Shown here in pieces: positions 18,735 through 30,369 of a stretch of DNA of 64,000 nucleotides. Position 1 is the stretch's first letter, and each line of letters begins with the position of its first letter. The notes beneath the pieces were generated by a model. It did not search any database. It was not told the origin of the DNA and saw only the letters and a list, made by a program, of their open reading frames with translations. The stretch comes from Hafnia alvei. GTDB taxonomy: Bacteria; Pseudomonadota; Gammaproteobacteria; Enterobacterales; Enterobacteriaceae. The stretch is from assembly GCF_900095695.1 (NCBI RefSeq), contig NZ_FMIQ01000062.1, positions 93,531-157,530 on the forward strand, read 5' to 3'. Both the position numbers and the translations under genes were made by a program.

Positions 18735-19385
18735 TTGACCGACAGCCAGTCAGCGACAAAAGCACAACGCGTGGTCTTTTTTGACCTTGATGGCACTCTG
18801 CATCAGCAAGATATGTTCGGCAGCTTTTTACGCTTTATGCTTTGGCATATGCCACAAAATCTGCTGTTAGTGATCCCTCTGTTGCCGGTGATTGCCTTCG
18901 CTTTGATCGTTCAGGGAAGAGCAACGCGCTGGCCAATAAGCCTGCTGCTTTGGGCCATCACGTTTGGTCATCGAGAGTCGCGGTTGAATGCGCTTGAGCG
19001 CCAGTTTGTGCAGGTGTTTAAGCGTGATGTGGTGCCTTTTCCGGTTGTCATGGGGCGTTTGAAACAGTATTTAAGCAGCCAAACGGCAGAAGTATGGTTG
19101 ATTACCGGTTCTCCTCAGCGCTTGGTTGAACAAGTCTATGCTGATGAACCTTTTATTCATCAGGTGCGCATGATCGGTAGCCGCATGGTGCGTCGCCGTG
19201 GTGGCTGGGTGCTGACGCTGCGTTGTTTAGGGCCGGAAAAAGTGGTGCAGCTAGAAAAGGAGCTGGGTAAGCCGCTTAAACTTTACAGTGGATACAGTGA
19301 TAGCCAGCAAGATAACCCGCTATTGTCATTTTGCGAGCACCGCTTCCGTGTGAGTCCTACGGGAGAGTTACAGCAGTTAGAGTGA
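18735..19385 (+). CDS. pgpC: phosphatidylglycerophosphatase C
   Basis: PgpC (YfhB) is a HAD-superfamily inner-membrane enzyme that dephosphorylates phosphatidylglycerophosphate to phosphatidylglycerol. HAD motif I is FFDLDGTLHQQDMF near the N-terminus, followed by a membrane-associated hydrophobic stretch (LLLVIPLLPVIAFALIV), motif II LITGSPQ and motif III-like YSGYSDSQQDNPLL. The frame opens at 18639, but a TTG at 18735 preceded by TAGGAG gives 216 residues, close to the 211 of E. coli, and is the better start. It ends before a bidirectional hairpin shared with yiaY. Confidence 0.9.
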   Translation: MTDSQSATKAQRVVFFDLDGTLHQQDMFGSFLRFMLWHMPQNLLLVIPLLPVIAFALIVQGRATRWPISLLLWAITFGHRESRLNALERQFVQVFKRDVVPFPVVMGRLKQYLSSQTAEVWLITGSPQRLVEQVYADEPFIHQVRMIGSRMVRRRGGWVLTLRCLGPEKVVQLEKELGKPLKLYSGYSDSQQDNPLLSFCEHRFRVSPTGELQQLE

Positions 19386-19393
19386 ATAAAACA

Positions 19394-19418
19394 AGCCTCC
19401 CCGTACAAAGGGGAGGCT
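19394..19418 (-). terminator. terminator between pgpC and yiaY
   Basis: A 9-bp stem AGCCTCCCC / GGGGAGGCT with a 7-base loop lies between convergent genes. The T-rich tract (TTGTTTTATT) lies on the minus-strand side, so it mainly serves yiaY. Confidence 0.75.
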
Positions 19419-19429
19419 AGATAGCGTAA

Positions 19430-20581
19430 TTACATCGCGGCTTTAAAGATAGCGACGATCTCTTCGTGCGTAGCCTGAATAGGGTTAGTGAAACCACAGG
19501 CATCTTTTAAGGCATTGGTTGCCAGCGTTGGCAGATCTTCTTCTTTCACGTTCAGTTCGGTCAAACCGGCTGGAATGTTGACGTCTTTTGCCAGTTTACG
19601 GATTTCTGCGATACACGCATCCGCACCTTGCTGGTCATTCATCTTGCTCACATCAACGCCCATCGCCGCGGCGATATCTTTCAGGCGAGCAGCAGACACC
19701 TTCGCGTTAAAGATCTGCACGTGTGGCAGCAGAACCGCATTACACACACCGTGCGGCAGATCGTAGAAACCACCCAACTGGTGCGCCATCGCGTGCACAT
19801 AGCCGAGTGATGCGTTGTTAAACGCCATACCGGCCAAGAACTGTGCATAGGCCATGGTTTCACGCGCTTCCATGTTGCTGCCGTTTTCCACCGCATGACG
19901 CAGCGACTGGCTGATCATGGTGACGGCTTTCAGCGCGCAGGCATCTGTGATTGGGTTAGCGGCGATAGACACGTAGGCTTCTACGGCGTGGGTCAGCGCA
20001 TCCATACCGGTAGCCGCGGTCAGGCCTTTAGGCATACCGGCCATCAGTTCTGGATCGTTTACTGACAGAATTGGTGTGACGTGCTTATCCACGATGGCCA
20101 TTTTAATGTGGCGATCAACGTCGGTAATGATGCAAAAACGCGTCATTTCAGACGCCGTGCCTGCAGTGGTATTGATGGAAATCAGCGGTAGCTGTGGTTT
20201 GGCAGACTGATCAACACCTTCGTAATCACGGATGTCACCTCCGTTGGCAGCGACCAGTGCAATGCCTTTTGCGCAATCGTGTGGAGAACCACCGCCAAGG
20301 GAAATAACACAGTCACTTTGATGTTGACGCAGAATCTCTAAGCCTTCAGCGACGTTGATCGTCGTTGGGTTTGGATGGGTGCCATCATACACCTCGCTCT
20401 TAATACCCATGTCAGATAGCAAAGCCTGAACTTTGGCGACAACACCGATTTTGTTCAATACGTTGTCGGTAACAATCAGCGCGTGCTTGTAGCCATAGCC
20501 TTTCATCGTAGTTGCAGCTTCGGCTAGGCAGCCAGCGCCAATCATATTCACTGAAGGGATAAAGAAGGTTGAAGTTGTCAT
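19430..20581 (-). CDS. yiaY: iron-containing alcohol dehydrogenase, YiaY-like
   Basis: This is a group III Fe-dependent, NAD-linked alcohol dehydrogenase of 383 residues, closely matching E. coli YiaY. The nucleotide-binding motif [11 protein letters not shown] lies near residue 98, and metal ligands are in [13 protein letters not shown] and [20 protein letters not shown]. The ATG at 20581 gives the family N-terminus [12 protein letters not shown]; an upstream in-frame start at 20629 is not supported. The physiological substrate is uncertain. Its position between pgpC and tadA is foreign to E. coli, where yiaY lies elsewhere. Confidence 0.88.
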   Translation of the reverse strand: MTTSTFFIPSVNMIGAGCLAEAATTMKGYGYKHALIVTDNVLNKIGVVAKVQALLSDMGIKSEVYDGTHPNPTTINVAEGLEILRQHQSDCVISLGGGSPHDCAKGIALVAANGGDIRDYEGVDQSAKPQLPLISINTTAGTASEMTRFCIITDVDRHIKMAIVDKHVTPILSVNDPELMAGMPKGLTAATGMDALTHAVEAYVSIAANPITDACALKAVTMISQSLRHAVENGSNMEARETMAYAQFLAGMAFNNASLGYVHAMAHQLGGFYDLPHGVCNAVLLPHVQIFNAKVSAARLKDIAAAMGVDVSKMNDQQGADACIAEIRKLAKDVNIPAGLTELNVKEEDLPTLATNALKDACGFTNPIQATHEEIVAIFKAAM

Positions 20582-20837
20582 CGGGTCATTCCTTAATGTG
20601 AGAAAATTAACAATCACGATACTACCCAAGGGGTAGATGAAATCTGATCTTCCTCAAAATTTGGCAGGAATAAAATAATAGCAAAATTAATATATTGATG
20701 ATTTATATATTTGTGGCATGTGTGATGTATGGCATTTATAAACATAAGGATGTAAATAAACGTGTTAGCGCTGCTAACCAATCTTTACGCGGGTGTAAAC
20801 GGTGCTTTAGCGAGGGGGGATAAATGATAACCCCCTG

Positions 20838-20862
20838 AGGCGTCGTTATCTGGCATCAGGGG
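20838..20862 (-). terminator. possible terminator after the rhodanese gene
   Basis: CCCCTGA and TCAGGGG flank a 17-base loop just after the minus-strand gene stop. The following T-tract is weak. Confidence 0.4.
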
Positions 20863-20873
20863 ATAAGGTGTGA

Positions 20874-21212
20874 TTATTTTACCAAGGTTTGCGTTTTTTC
20901 AACGTCTTTCAAGCCGCCTTCGTTAACGGCATTTTTGTAGCCCATTTTTTGCAGCATTTTCTCTGCTTTACCTGACTGATTGCCGGTATTGCAATAAAGA
21001 TGCAGAGTGTCGTTCTTATCCTGTGATACTTCGCTAATACGCTGATCTAGCTGCTTTAACGGAATATTCACCGCGCCCTTCACATGAGTTTCTTGATACT
21101 GATCCGGAGTACGCACGTCAATCCAATGCTCTGCGGCCCACAGTGAAGTTGAAGCCATCAGCAGCGCACTGGCAATCAGCGCTTTTTTTACCATTCGAGT
21201 TTGACCAAACAT
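20874..21212 (-). CDS. pspE: periplasmic rhodanese (thiosulfate sulfurtransferase), PspE-like
   Basis: This 112-residue single-domain rhodanese has a signal peptide (MVKKALIASALLMASTSLWA), so it acts in the periplasm. The mature part starts AEHWIDVRTPDQYQETHVKG and the active-site loop is YCNTGNQSGKA, with the catalytic cysteine carrying the persulfide. It resembles E. coli PspE, but no other phage-shock genes are nearby, so Psp regulation is not supported by context. The ATG at 21212 follows AAGGAG at a spacing of ten; an internal ATG six codons later is possible. Confidence 0.85.
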   Translation of the reverse strand: MFGQTRMVKKALIASALLMASTSLWAAEHWIDVRTPDQYQETHVKGAVNIPLKQLDQRISEVSQDKNDTLHLYCNTGNQSGKAEKMLQKMGYKNAVNEGGLKDVEKTQTLVK

Positions 21213-21418
21213 CGTGATACATCTCCTTTGTGATTATCAAATAACGGCTTTCGCCTTATGCATACTACGCCAACGGAGCGCGTAAAACTTTGCGCACTCC
21301 CCGCTATATTGAGAAAACGTTCTTTCAAGGGTGAAACTGGCTGGAACTAAGGGATTGCCCGCTATGATTAAAGTCAAAGATGCAACTTCAGATAAGAAGG
21401 GTATAATGCGCGCCCTGA

Positions 21419-23442
<2,024 letters not shown>

Positions 23443-23608
23443 ATAGTTATCTCATGAATGTGTATCGAATTGTGGTGCTGTGTTCGCAGGATAGTATATG
23501 GCTAAATCAACAGGAAGGCGGCATTTTGCGCAACAAAGCGTCAGCGTGCAACTCAAAAAGCACATAAAGTTGATCGGGCAGATAAATCGTCAATCCGAAA
23601 TAAAGGCT

Positions 23609-23624
23609 ACGCAAACGGTTTCGT
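23609..23624 (+). promoter_or_regulatory. PurR operator before purL
   Basis: ACGCAAACGGTTTCGT matches the PurR box consensus ANGCAANCGNTTNCNT at every fixed position. It overlaps the -35 region of the promoter whose TATAAT -10 is at 23642-23647, so the purine repressor with hypoxanthine or guanine would block polymerase binding. This is the expected control of purL in enterobacteria. Confidence 0.9.
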
Positions 23625-23641
23625 ATGGCGCAGAGATTCTC

Positions 23642-23647
23642 TATAAT
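23642..23647 (+). promoter_or_regulatory. purL promoter -10 element
   Basis: A perfect TATAAT lies 17 bases after the TTTCGT that ends the PurR box and serves as a poor -35. Transcription would start near 23654, leaving a leader of about 85 bases. Confidence 0.7.
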
Positions 23648-23739
23648 GGCCTCCGCTTTCCCCCTGTTTCGCCCACTGAGGCGGTTGTAGACAAGGTTTT
23701 TTGACCTCTCACAGCCATCTCGAAGACGAGAGAACCTAG

Positions 23740-26700
23740 ATGACGGACTCATTTCCTATGGAAATCATGCGTGGCTCACCCGCTTTGTCGGCTTTTCGTG
23801 TTACCCAACTGCTGTCTGCTTGTCGGGACGCTAATCTTCCAGTCAACGATATCTACGCTGAATATGTGCATTTTGCCGATGTCAGCGCACCTCTTTCTTC
23901 TGAGGAAAAAGCAACGCTTCAGCGTTTGTTGAAATATGGCCCTTCTTTGGCTGAACACGAACCGAAAGGCCGCTTGCTGTTAGTGACGCCGCGCCCCGGT
24001 ACTATTTCTCCGTGGTCGTCTAAAGCGACTGATATTGCTCATAACTGTAATCTTCCACAGGTCATCCGTTTAGAGCGTGGTTTGGCTTACTATATAAGCG
24101 TAGACGCCACAGGCGCTGTTGATGCGCCACAGCTCAGCGATGCCCAGTGGCAAAAGCTGCAAGACCTGCTGCACGACCGCATGATGGAACGCGTGTTCAG
24201 CGAGCTACAGGATGCGCAGAAGCTGTTTACGCACCAGTCTCCGGCTCCGGTGCAAAGCGTGGATATGCTGGGCGAAGGGCGTGACGCGCTGGTTAATGCC
24301 AACGTGCGCTTAGGTCTGGCGTTAGCAGATGATGAAATTGACTACCTGCTAGAGTCCTTCACGCGCTTAGGGCGCAATCCTAACGATATCGAACTCTACA
24401 TGTTTGCTCAGGCCAACTCTGAGCACTGCCGTCACAAGATTTTTAATGCCGATTGGGTTATCGATGGGCAGGAACAGCCAAAGTCGCTGTTCAAAATGAT
24501 TAAAAATACCTATGAGCAGACGCCTGACTATGTGCTGTCTGCTTACAAAGATAACGCCGCCGTGATGGAAGGTTCTTCAGTTGGCCGTTTCTTTGCGAAT
24601 CCAGAATCGGGTGTGTATGACTTCCATCAGGAAGAGGCGCACATTTTGATGAAGGTTGAAACTCACAATCACCCAACGGCGATTTCCCCATGGCCGGGCG
24701 CAGCAACGGGCTCCGGCGGTGAAATCCGTGATGAAGGAGCCACTGGCCGAGGTTCTAAGCCTAAGGCGGGGCTGGTCGGTTTCTCCGTGTCCAACCTGCG
24801 CATTCCGGGCTTTGAACAGCCATGGGAACAGGATTTTGGCAAGCCAGATCGTATCGTCAATGCGCTGAGCATTATGACGGAAGGGCCGCTGGGCGGCGCT
24901 GCGTTTAACAATGAATTTGGTCGTCCGGCGCTGCTGGGCTATTTCCGCACCTATGAAGAGCAGGTGAAGAGCCACAACGGCGTTGAGCTACGCGGCTACC
25001 ACAAGCCAATCATGCTGGCGGGTGGTATCGGTAATATTCGCGCAGACCATGTACAGAAAGGCGAGATCACCGTAGGCGCCAAGCTTATCGTGTTGGGCGG
25101 CCCGGCGATGAATATCGGCTTGGGTGGCGGGGCAGCATCTTCAATGGCCTCAGGTCAGTCAGATGCCGATCTGGATTTCGCTTCGGTGCAGCGTGACAAC
25201 CCTGAAATGGAACGCCGTTGCCAAGAAGTGATCGACAGCTGCTGGCAGCTGGGTGATGAGAACCCGATTCAGTTTATCCACGACGTTGGCGCAGGTGGGT
25301 TGTCTAACGCGATGCCAGAGCTGGTGAGCGATGGTGGTCGCGGCGGCCGTTTTGAGCTGCGCGATATTCTTAACGATGAGCCGGGGATGAGCCCGCTGGA
25401 AGTTTGGTGTAACGAGTCGCAGGAACGCTATGTGATGTCCGTGGCACCAGAAAAGTTGGCACAGTTTGATGCTATTTGCCGCCGTGAGCGTGCGCCTTAT
25501 GCCGTTATCGGTGAAGCGACCGAAGAGCTGCATTTAACGCTGAATGACCGCCACTTCGACAATCAGCCCATCGATATGCCGCTGGACGTATTGCTAGGCA
25601 AAACGCCAAAAATGACGCGCGATGTCACCACGCTCAAGGCGCTGGGCGATTCGCTGAATCGCGGCACGATCAGCATTGCAGACGCGGTAAAACGCGTGAT
25701 GCATCTTCCTGCCGTGGCAGAAAAAACGTTCCTGATCACCATCGGTGACCGTAGCGTTACCGGTATGGTGGCGCGCGATCAGATGGTTGGCCCTTGGCAA
25801 ATCCCCGTTGCCGATTGCGCGGTGACTACCGCCAGTTTAGATAGCTATTATGGTGAAGCCATGTCGCTGGGCGAACGTGCTCCGGTGGCTTTACTCGACT
25901 TCGCCGCCTCGGCACGTTTGGCCGTGGGTGAAGCGCTGACCAACCTTGCTTGTACTCAAGTGGGTGAACTTAAACGCGTTAAGCTTTCGGCTAACTGGAT
26001 GTCTGCGGCGGGTCACCCAGGAGAAGATGCTGGATTATACGAAGCGGTGAAAGCCGTGGGCGAAGAGCTGTGTCCGGCGCTGGGGCTGACTATCCCGGTA
26101 GGCAAAGACTCGATGTCGATGAAAACTCGCTGGCAGGAAGGTAATCAGCCGCGTGAGATGACGTCACCATTGTCGCTGGTAATCACCGCGTTTGCCCGCG
26201 TGGAAGACGTTCGTAGCACCGTCACACCTCAGCTACATGTCGATCAGGGCGAAAATACGCTGTTGCTTATCGATCTGGGCGAAGGGCACAACGCCTTAGG
26301 CGCAACGGCATTAGCACAGGTTTACCGCCAACTGGGAGATAAACCTGCGGATGTGCGCAATACGCAGAAACTGGCGGGCTTCTTCAGCGCCATGCAGGCG
26401 CTGGTGGCGGAAGGCAAACTGCTGGCCTACCACGACCGTTCTGACGGAGGCCTGCTGGTTACGCTGGCTGAGATGGCGTTTGCGGGCCATTGTGCCTTGG
26501 ATATTAATATCAGCGCATTGGGACAAGATCACTTAGCCGCGCTGTTCAATGAAGAGCTTGGCGCTGTGATTCAGGTACGTAACGCCGATCTAGACGTGGT
26601 AAAAGCGGTGTTGGCAGATCAAGGCATTGCTGATATTACGCACGAGATTGGCCATGCTTCTAGTGGAAATCACATTGCGATTCAGTCTCATGGCAAAGAG

Positions 26701-27672
26701 GTTTACCACGAACAGCGCTCGACGCTGCGTTTGTGGTGGGCTGAAACTACGTGGCAGATGCAGCGCTTGCGTGATAACCCTGAGTGCGCCGATCAAGAAC
26801 ATCAGGCCAAGCAGGTGGAGTCCGATCCGGGCCTGAATGTGAAACTTACCTTCAATCCTCAGGATGATATTGCCGCGCCTTACATCGCTAAGGGTAGCCG
26901 TCCTAAACTGGCGGTGCTGCGCGAGCAGGGTGTGAACTCCCATGTGGAAATGGCTGCGGCCTTCCACCGTGCGGGTTTTGAAGCTGTGGATGTTCACATG
27001 AGCGATATTCTGGCGGGGCGCATTACGCTTGATGAATTCCACACGCTTGTCGCCTGTGGTGGCTTCTCGTATGGCGACGTGTTGGGTGCCGGTGAGGGCT
27101 GGGCGAAGTCTATTCTGTTCAACGAGCGTGCTCGCGATCAGTTTGAGTCCTTCTTCCATCGTCCACAAACCTTAGCTCTGGGTGTATGTAACGGCTGTCA
27201 GATGATGTCTAACCTGCGTGAGCTAATCCCAGGAGCTGAACTTTGGCCACGCTTTGTGCGCAATACGTCCGAGCGTTTTGAAGCTCGCTTTAGCCTTGTT
27301 GAAGTGGCGAGCAGCCCATCTCTGCTATTGCAGGGGATGGAAGGCTCACGTATGCCGATTGCGGTATCGCATGGTGAGGGACATGTTGAAGTGCGCGATG
27401 ATGCACATTTGGCCGCGATTGAGCATCACGGTCTGGTTGCGCTGCGCTTTGTCGATAACTTCGGTAAGGTAACGGAAGCCTACCCGGCTAACCCGAATGG
27501 CTCCGCGAACGGCATTACCGCGCTGACCAGTTCAAACGGTCGCGCCACCGTAATGATGCCTCACCCAGAGCGTGTGTTCCGTACGGTCAGCAACTCTTGG
27601 CATCCAGCCGAGTGGGGTGAAGACAGTCCGTGGATGCGTATGTTCCGCAATGCGCGTAAGCAGCTTGGATAG
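23740..27672 (+). CDS. purL: phosphoribosylformylglycinamidine synthase
   Basis: PurL makes FGAM from FGAR, glutamine and ATP in purine synthesis. It is the single large enterobacterial form, about 1300 residues. The order is an N-terminal domain, a linker, tandem AIRS-like ATP domains ([36 protein letters not shown]) and a C-terminal class I glutamine amidotransferase with the nucleophile C1150 in [10 protein letters not shown] and the His/Glu pair near [10 protein letters not shown]. The frame starts at 23740 with a GAGAG upstream; the conserved family N-terminus [13 protein letters not shown] begins at 23758, so either ATG may be used. It is preceded by a PurR box and followed by a strong terminator. 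Confidence 0.97.
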   Translation: MTDSFPMEIMRGSPALSAFRVTQLLSACRDANLPVNDIYAEYVHFADVSAPLSSEEKATLQRLLKYGPSLAEHEPKGRLLLVTPRPGTISPWSSKATDIAHNCNLPQVIRLERGLAYYISVDATGAVDAPQLSDAQWQKLQDLLHDRMMERVFSELQDAQKLFTHQSPAPVQSVDMLGEGRDALVNANVRLGLALADDEIDYLLESFTRLGRNPNDIELYMFAQANSEHCRHKIFNADWVIDGQEQPKSLFKMIKNTYEQTPDYVLSAYKDNAAVMEGSSVGRFFANPESGVYDFHQEEAHILMKVETHNHPTAISPWPGAATGSGGEIRDEGATGRGSKPKAGLVGFSVSNLRIPGFEQPWEQDFGKPDRIVNALSIMTEGPLGGAAFNNEFGRPALLGYFRTYEEQVKSHNGVELRGYHKPIMLAGGIGNIRADHVQKGEITVGAKLIVLGGPAMNIGLGGGAASSMASGQSDADLDFASVQRDNPEMERRCQEVIDSCWQLGDENPIQFIHDVGAGGLSNAMPELVSDGGRGGRFELRDILNDEPGMSPLEVWCNESQERYVMSVAPEKLAQFDAICRRERAPYAVIGEATEELHLTLNDRHFDNQPIDMPLDVLLGKTPKMTRDVTTLKALGDSLNRGTISIADAVKRVMHLPAVAEKTFLITIGDRSVTGMVARDQMVGPWQIPVADCAVTTASLDSYYGEAMSLGERAPVALLDFAASARLAVGEALTNLACTQVGELKRVKLSANWMSAAGHPGEDAGLYEAVKAVGEELCPALGLTIPVGKDSMSMKTRWQEGNQPREMTSPLSLVITAFARVEDVRSTVTPQLHVDQGENTLLLIDLGEGHNALGATALAQVYRQLGDKPADVRNTQKLAGFFSAMQALVAEGKLLAYHDRSDGGLLVTLAEMAFAGHCALDINISALGQDHLAALFNEELGAVIQVRNADLDVVKAVLADQGIADITHEIGHASSGNHIAIQSHGKEVYHEQRSTLRLWWAETTWQMQRLRDNPECADQEHQAKQVESDPGLNVKLTFNPQDDIAAPYIAKGSRPKLAVLREQGVNSHVEMAAAFHRAGFEAVDVHMSDILAGRITLDEFHTLVACGGFSYGDVLGAGEGWAKSILFNERARDQFESFFHRPQTLALGVCNGCQMMSNLRELIPGAELWPRFVRNTSERFEARFSLVEVASSPSLLLQGMEGSRMPIAVSHGEGHVEVRDDAHLAAIEHHGLVALRFVDNFGKVTEAYPANPNGSANGITALTSSNGRATVMMPHPERVFRTVSNSWHPAEWGEDSPWMRMFRNARKQLG

Positions 27673-27690
27673 TTAAACTTTCTCTCTATG

Positions 27691-27724
27691 GCCTTTGCTT
27701 AGAGCTTCTGAGCAAAGGCTTTTA
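27691..27724 (+). terminator. rho-independent terminator after purL
   Basis: A 9-bp stem GCCTTTGCT / AGCAAAGGC with an 11-base loop is followed by TTTT. The remaining 200 bp up to the next gene is AT-rich and shows nothing else recognisable. Confidence 0.85.
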
Positions 27725-27927
27725 TTATTTATCCTTTCTTTCCACCCAGCTATAAATTTTCTCCTCTATGACTTCGTGTCTGCAATGGCACTGATATCGG
27801 CTCCTTCGAACCAAAAATACTTAAATAAAACTTATCATTAATGTTCGGCTTATTTACTTATTTTTCCGTTTTAATGGTTGAGCATTGTTTCCATAAACAG
27901 CTCCCATAAACAGAAAGGATATGTTTA

Positions 27928-30357
27928 ATGAGCGATCATGAATGTCGTGGTGAATGCCAGTGTAAGAAAGTGGTTATTCCGGTGATTTTTGTGCCGGATA
28001 TCTTAGGCACGCGTTTATCTAATGCCAGAGATCATAAAACGGTATGGGATCCGATGGCGGGAATGGGCAGTTACCACACCCCACTGGGCACCGCTGCGAT
28101 TGATTTAAGCGGGATGATCACCAAACAGACTGCGATGGCCAATGCCTCCCCTTTGGTCAAAAAACTGTTGGCGCTGCAGGAAAAATTGACGCAGTTACAC
28201 GGTGCGCTGATGGCGCTGTATCAGATGAGCCAAAAAATCGCTAAGGCACTCGGTCTTGATAGCCTTAGCAAGCGGCTTGAGGGAGCCAGTACCGACGCGG
28301 TGAGCGACACCAAAGAAACTACCACCAAGCTCAAAGCCCAACTCGCAGAGATAAAAACCAAGATTGCCCATATCGAAAAAGAGATCACCCATGTATTCGA
28401 GGCGATGGGTAAGGCTGAGGATATCTTGCGCATTGGGCGTAACGTGTGGGGGGCCATTTCGGTATTGGAATGGATGTTTCGTGATGCGAGCAAACGCAGG
28501 GAAATGCTGGTGGGAACGCAGATTGGCCGCGATGATAGCCTGCTTGAAATCAATCAAGATGCAACCAAAGGCAGCGCAGATACCCTCTATTTCAGCACCA
28601 TGACCTCGGTGCGCGTGCAGGATATTGACCAGCGATTTAAGCAGGGATGGGGGGAAGTGTGCTGGCATCAATACGGTGAATTTTTGATTACGCTGCAGCG
28701 CCATTTGGATGCGCGTTTTAATATCAAAGACGTTAGCGTTGCAGGGCAGAATTTGCCGGGTGATATCCCCCAGCCAGTAATGCCAAAGGGGAAAGCGCTG
28801 AAAGACTTGTTGGCTGCCATTGAAGCGCTGTTTGATTTCAGTGATAAACCGGCATCCAAGCCTGCCGCGGCTACTGCCGTTCCTAAAACGGTTACCTCAG
28901 TGTCAACGCCAGCTCCGACGCCTCCGGCGGCTCCCTCCACCGATTCAAGTAAACAATCGCCACCGCCCTGGGGAGCGGATGCCAACTTTGCCAAGGTGAT
29001 GGGAGGCTACGCGTTTCCTTTACACGTGGTGGGTTTTAACTGGATGCAGGGCTGTGCCGACGGCGCCCAGCGGCTCACCACCCGTATTGCACAGATTATG
29101 GCGATGTACAAAACCTCAGATGACGGTGGCGACGGTACGTGGATGACCAAAAAGCCGGTTGAAAAGGTAATGATTATTTCGCACGGGGCGGGGGGGCAAG
29201 TGGTGCGGGCGATGCTTGCGGATTTATCACCGGAGACGTCGGGGGGAGCAAGCTCAGCAACTTCCCAAGAAAACTCAAGCACTGAGGGGGGAGGGAGTTT
29301 TGATAACCATGATGCTAAAGAAAATCCCGAGCAGGCCGCGGCTGATAAAAACTCTTCAAGCAGTACCTATGCTGTAATCAAAAAAGCGACTCCATCTTTC
29401 AACAAAGAAAACTTGCTCAAAGCGGTGCATGTGGGTCTGCCAATAGATGGTATGCCAGATATCTATTGTTGGTTTCGTGCGGGGATGCAAACGCCGGTAT
29501 CAGTGGACTGGAGCAAGCCCGATCAGGCAGCGAAAGATAAGGCGCTGGCCTATATCAGTAATCAGGTGCTCGGTGCCAATGCGGCAGAAATCACCATGGT
29601 ACTGAGCTATAGCCAAAGCGCGCTGGAAGTGTTGCCTAATAATAGTTATGAGAAAGGATGGATTTGCTATCAGCCGCCGTCCATTTCGTTGGTGGAAGGC
29701 GAAAAAGCGCCAGCGCCGGTGGAGATGGTTGTGGCCGAAGATATCTATACGGAATATCGGAGTCAAATTCATTGGTTTAAAGTTCTTGATAAGATGCTCC
29801 TTTGCAGCGATGGAGAGGACGTTCCAGATAATTGGAGCTCAGTACAAGGCTTGTTAGCCAAAGCTTCGGTATTACATCAGTCCATACAGGGGCAGGGGCT
29901 AGATCAAACCCAGCAATTGAGCGGCAAGAACAGTAAGCCAATGTCGCGAGATAAAGCGGTTTGGCAGGCACAGAGCGTTACGCCACCGGGAGCACCGGAT
30001 AGTTGGCAAAAGTTTGGTCAACGAGTGGTGAACGCCAGCGGCTTGTTCAACGGCATCGATTCCGTATTAGGTACACACCTGTTTAGCTCACTGGCCGATA
30101 GCGGGCAAGGTACTCTGTATCTTACCGGAGCAACGGCGAGTTTAACCGTGTTGCCAACCGAGTTTGTGCTGCAAAAAGGCAGCAGTGCTGGCGACGGTGA
30201 GCTGCCGCTGTCGGCGGCGAAAGGGGCTGCGGAAGTCGAATGCAGTGAATATCACGACAGCCTGTATCAAGACGAAAAAATCCGTGCAGCGGTATATAAG
30301 GAGCTGCAAACCGCCAGTTGGGCTTATAACGCAGAAATTAGCGCGCCTAAAAAATAA
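27928..30357 (+). CDS. PGAP1/lipase-like alpha-beta hydrolase fold protein, candidate type VI secretion effector
   Basis: This 809-residue protein has no signal peptide. The cysteine-rich start (C6, C10, C12) leads into VVIPVIFVPDILGTRLS, the first strand and oxyanion loop of lipase/PGAP1-like alpha-beta hydrolases. A helical, coiled-coil-prone stretch follows (about residues 80-165), then a Pro/Thr/Ser linker (about 305-350). The strand VVGFNWMQG leads to the nucleophile elbow IISHGAGGQVVRAML at residues 416-429. The canonical serine of G-x-S-x-G is replaced by G420. A second Ser/Gly/Asn-rich linker spans about 440-480. H776 in a conserved-looking C-terminal YHDSLYQDEK may be the triad histidine. 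The next gene, 12 bp away, encodes a lipoprotein resembling Tli4-type immunity proteins, so a Tle-type effector is the best reading. No VgrG, PAAR or other T6SS genes are present here. Confidence 0.6.
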   Translation: MSDHECRGECQCKKVVIPVIFVPDILGTRLSNARDHKTVWDPMAGMGSYHTPLGTAAIDLSGMITKQTAMANASPLVKKLLALQEKLTQLHGALMALYQMSQKIAKALGLDSLSKRLEGASTDAVSDTKETTTKLKAQLAEIKTKIAHIEKEITHVFEAMGKAEDILRIGRNVWGAISVLEWMFRDASKRREMLVGTQIGRDDSLLEINQDATKGSADTLYFSTMTSVRVQDIDQRFKQGWGEVCWHQYGEFLITLQRHLDARFNIKDVSVAGQNLPGDIPQPVMPKGKALKDLLAAIEALFDFSDKPASKPAAATAVPKTVTSVSTPAPTPPAAPSTDSSKQSPPPWGADANFAKVMGGYAFPLHVVGFNWMQGCADGAQRLTTRIAQIMAMYKTSDDGGDGTWMTKKPVEKVMIISHGAGGQVVRAMLADLSPETSGGASSATSQENSSTEGGGSFDNHDAKENPEQAAADKNSSSSTYAVIKKATPSFNKENLLKAVHVGLPIDGMPDIYCWFRAGMQTPVSVDWSKPDQAAKDKALAYISNQVLGANAAEITMVLSYSQSALEVLPNNSYEKGWICYQPPSISLVEGEKAPAPVEMVVAEDIYTEYRSQIHWFKVLDKMLLCSDGEDVPDNWSSVQGLLAKASVLHQSIQGQGLDQTQQLSGKNSKPMSRDKAVWQAQSVTPPGAPDSWQKFGQRVVNASGLFNGIDSVLGTHLFSSLADSGQGTLYLTGATASLTVLPTEFVLQKGSSAGDGELPLSAAKGAAEVECSEYHDSLYQDEKIRAAVYKELQTASWAYNAEISAPKK

Positions 30358-30369
30358 AAGGAATTAGCT

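Noticed and set aside
23498..23704. 68-residue open frame between mltF and purL
   Set aside because: It covers the PurR box and the TATAAT of the purL promoter, so it is a regulatory region, not a gene.
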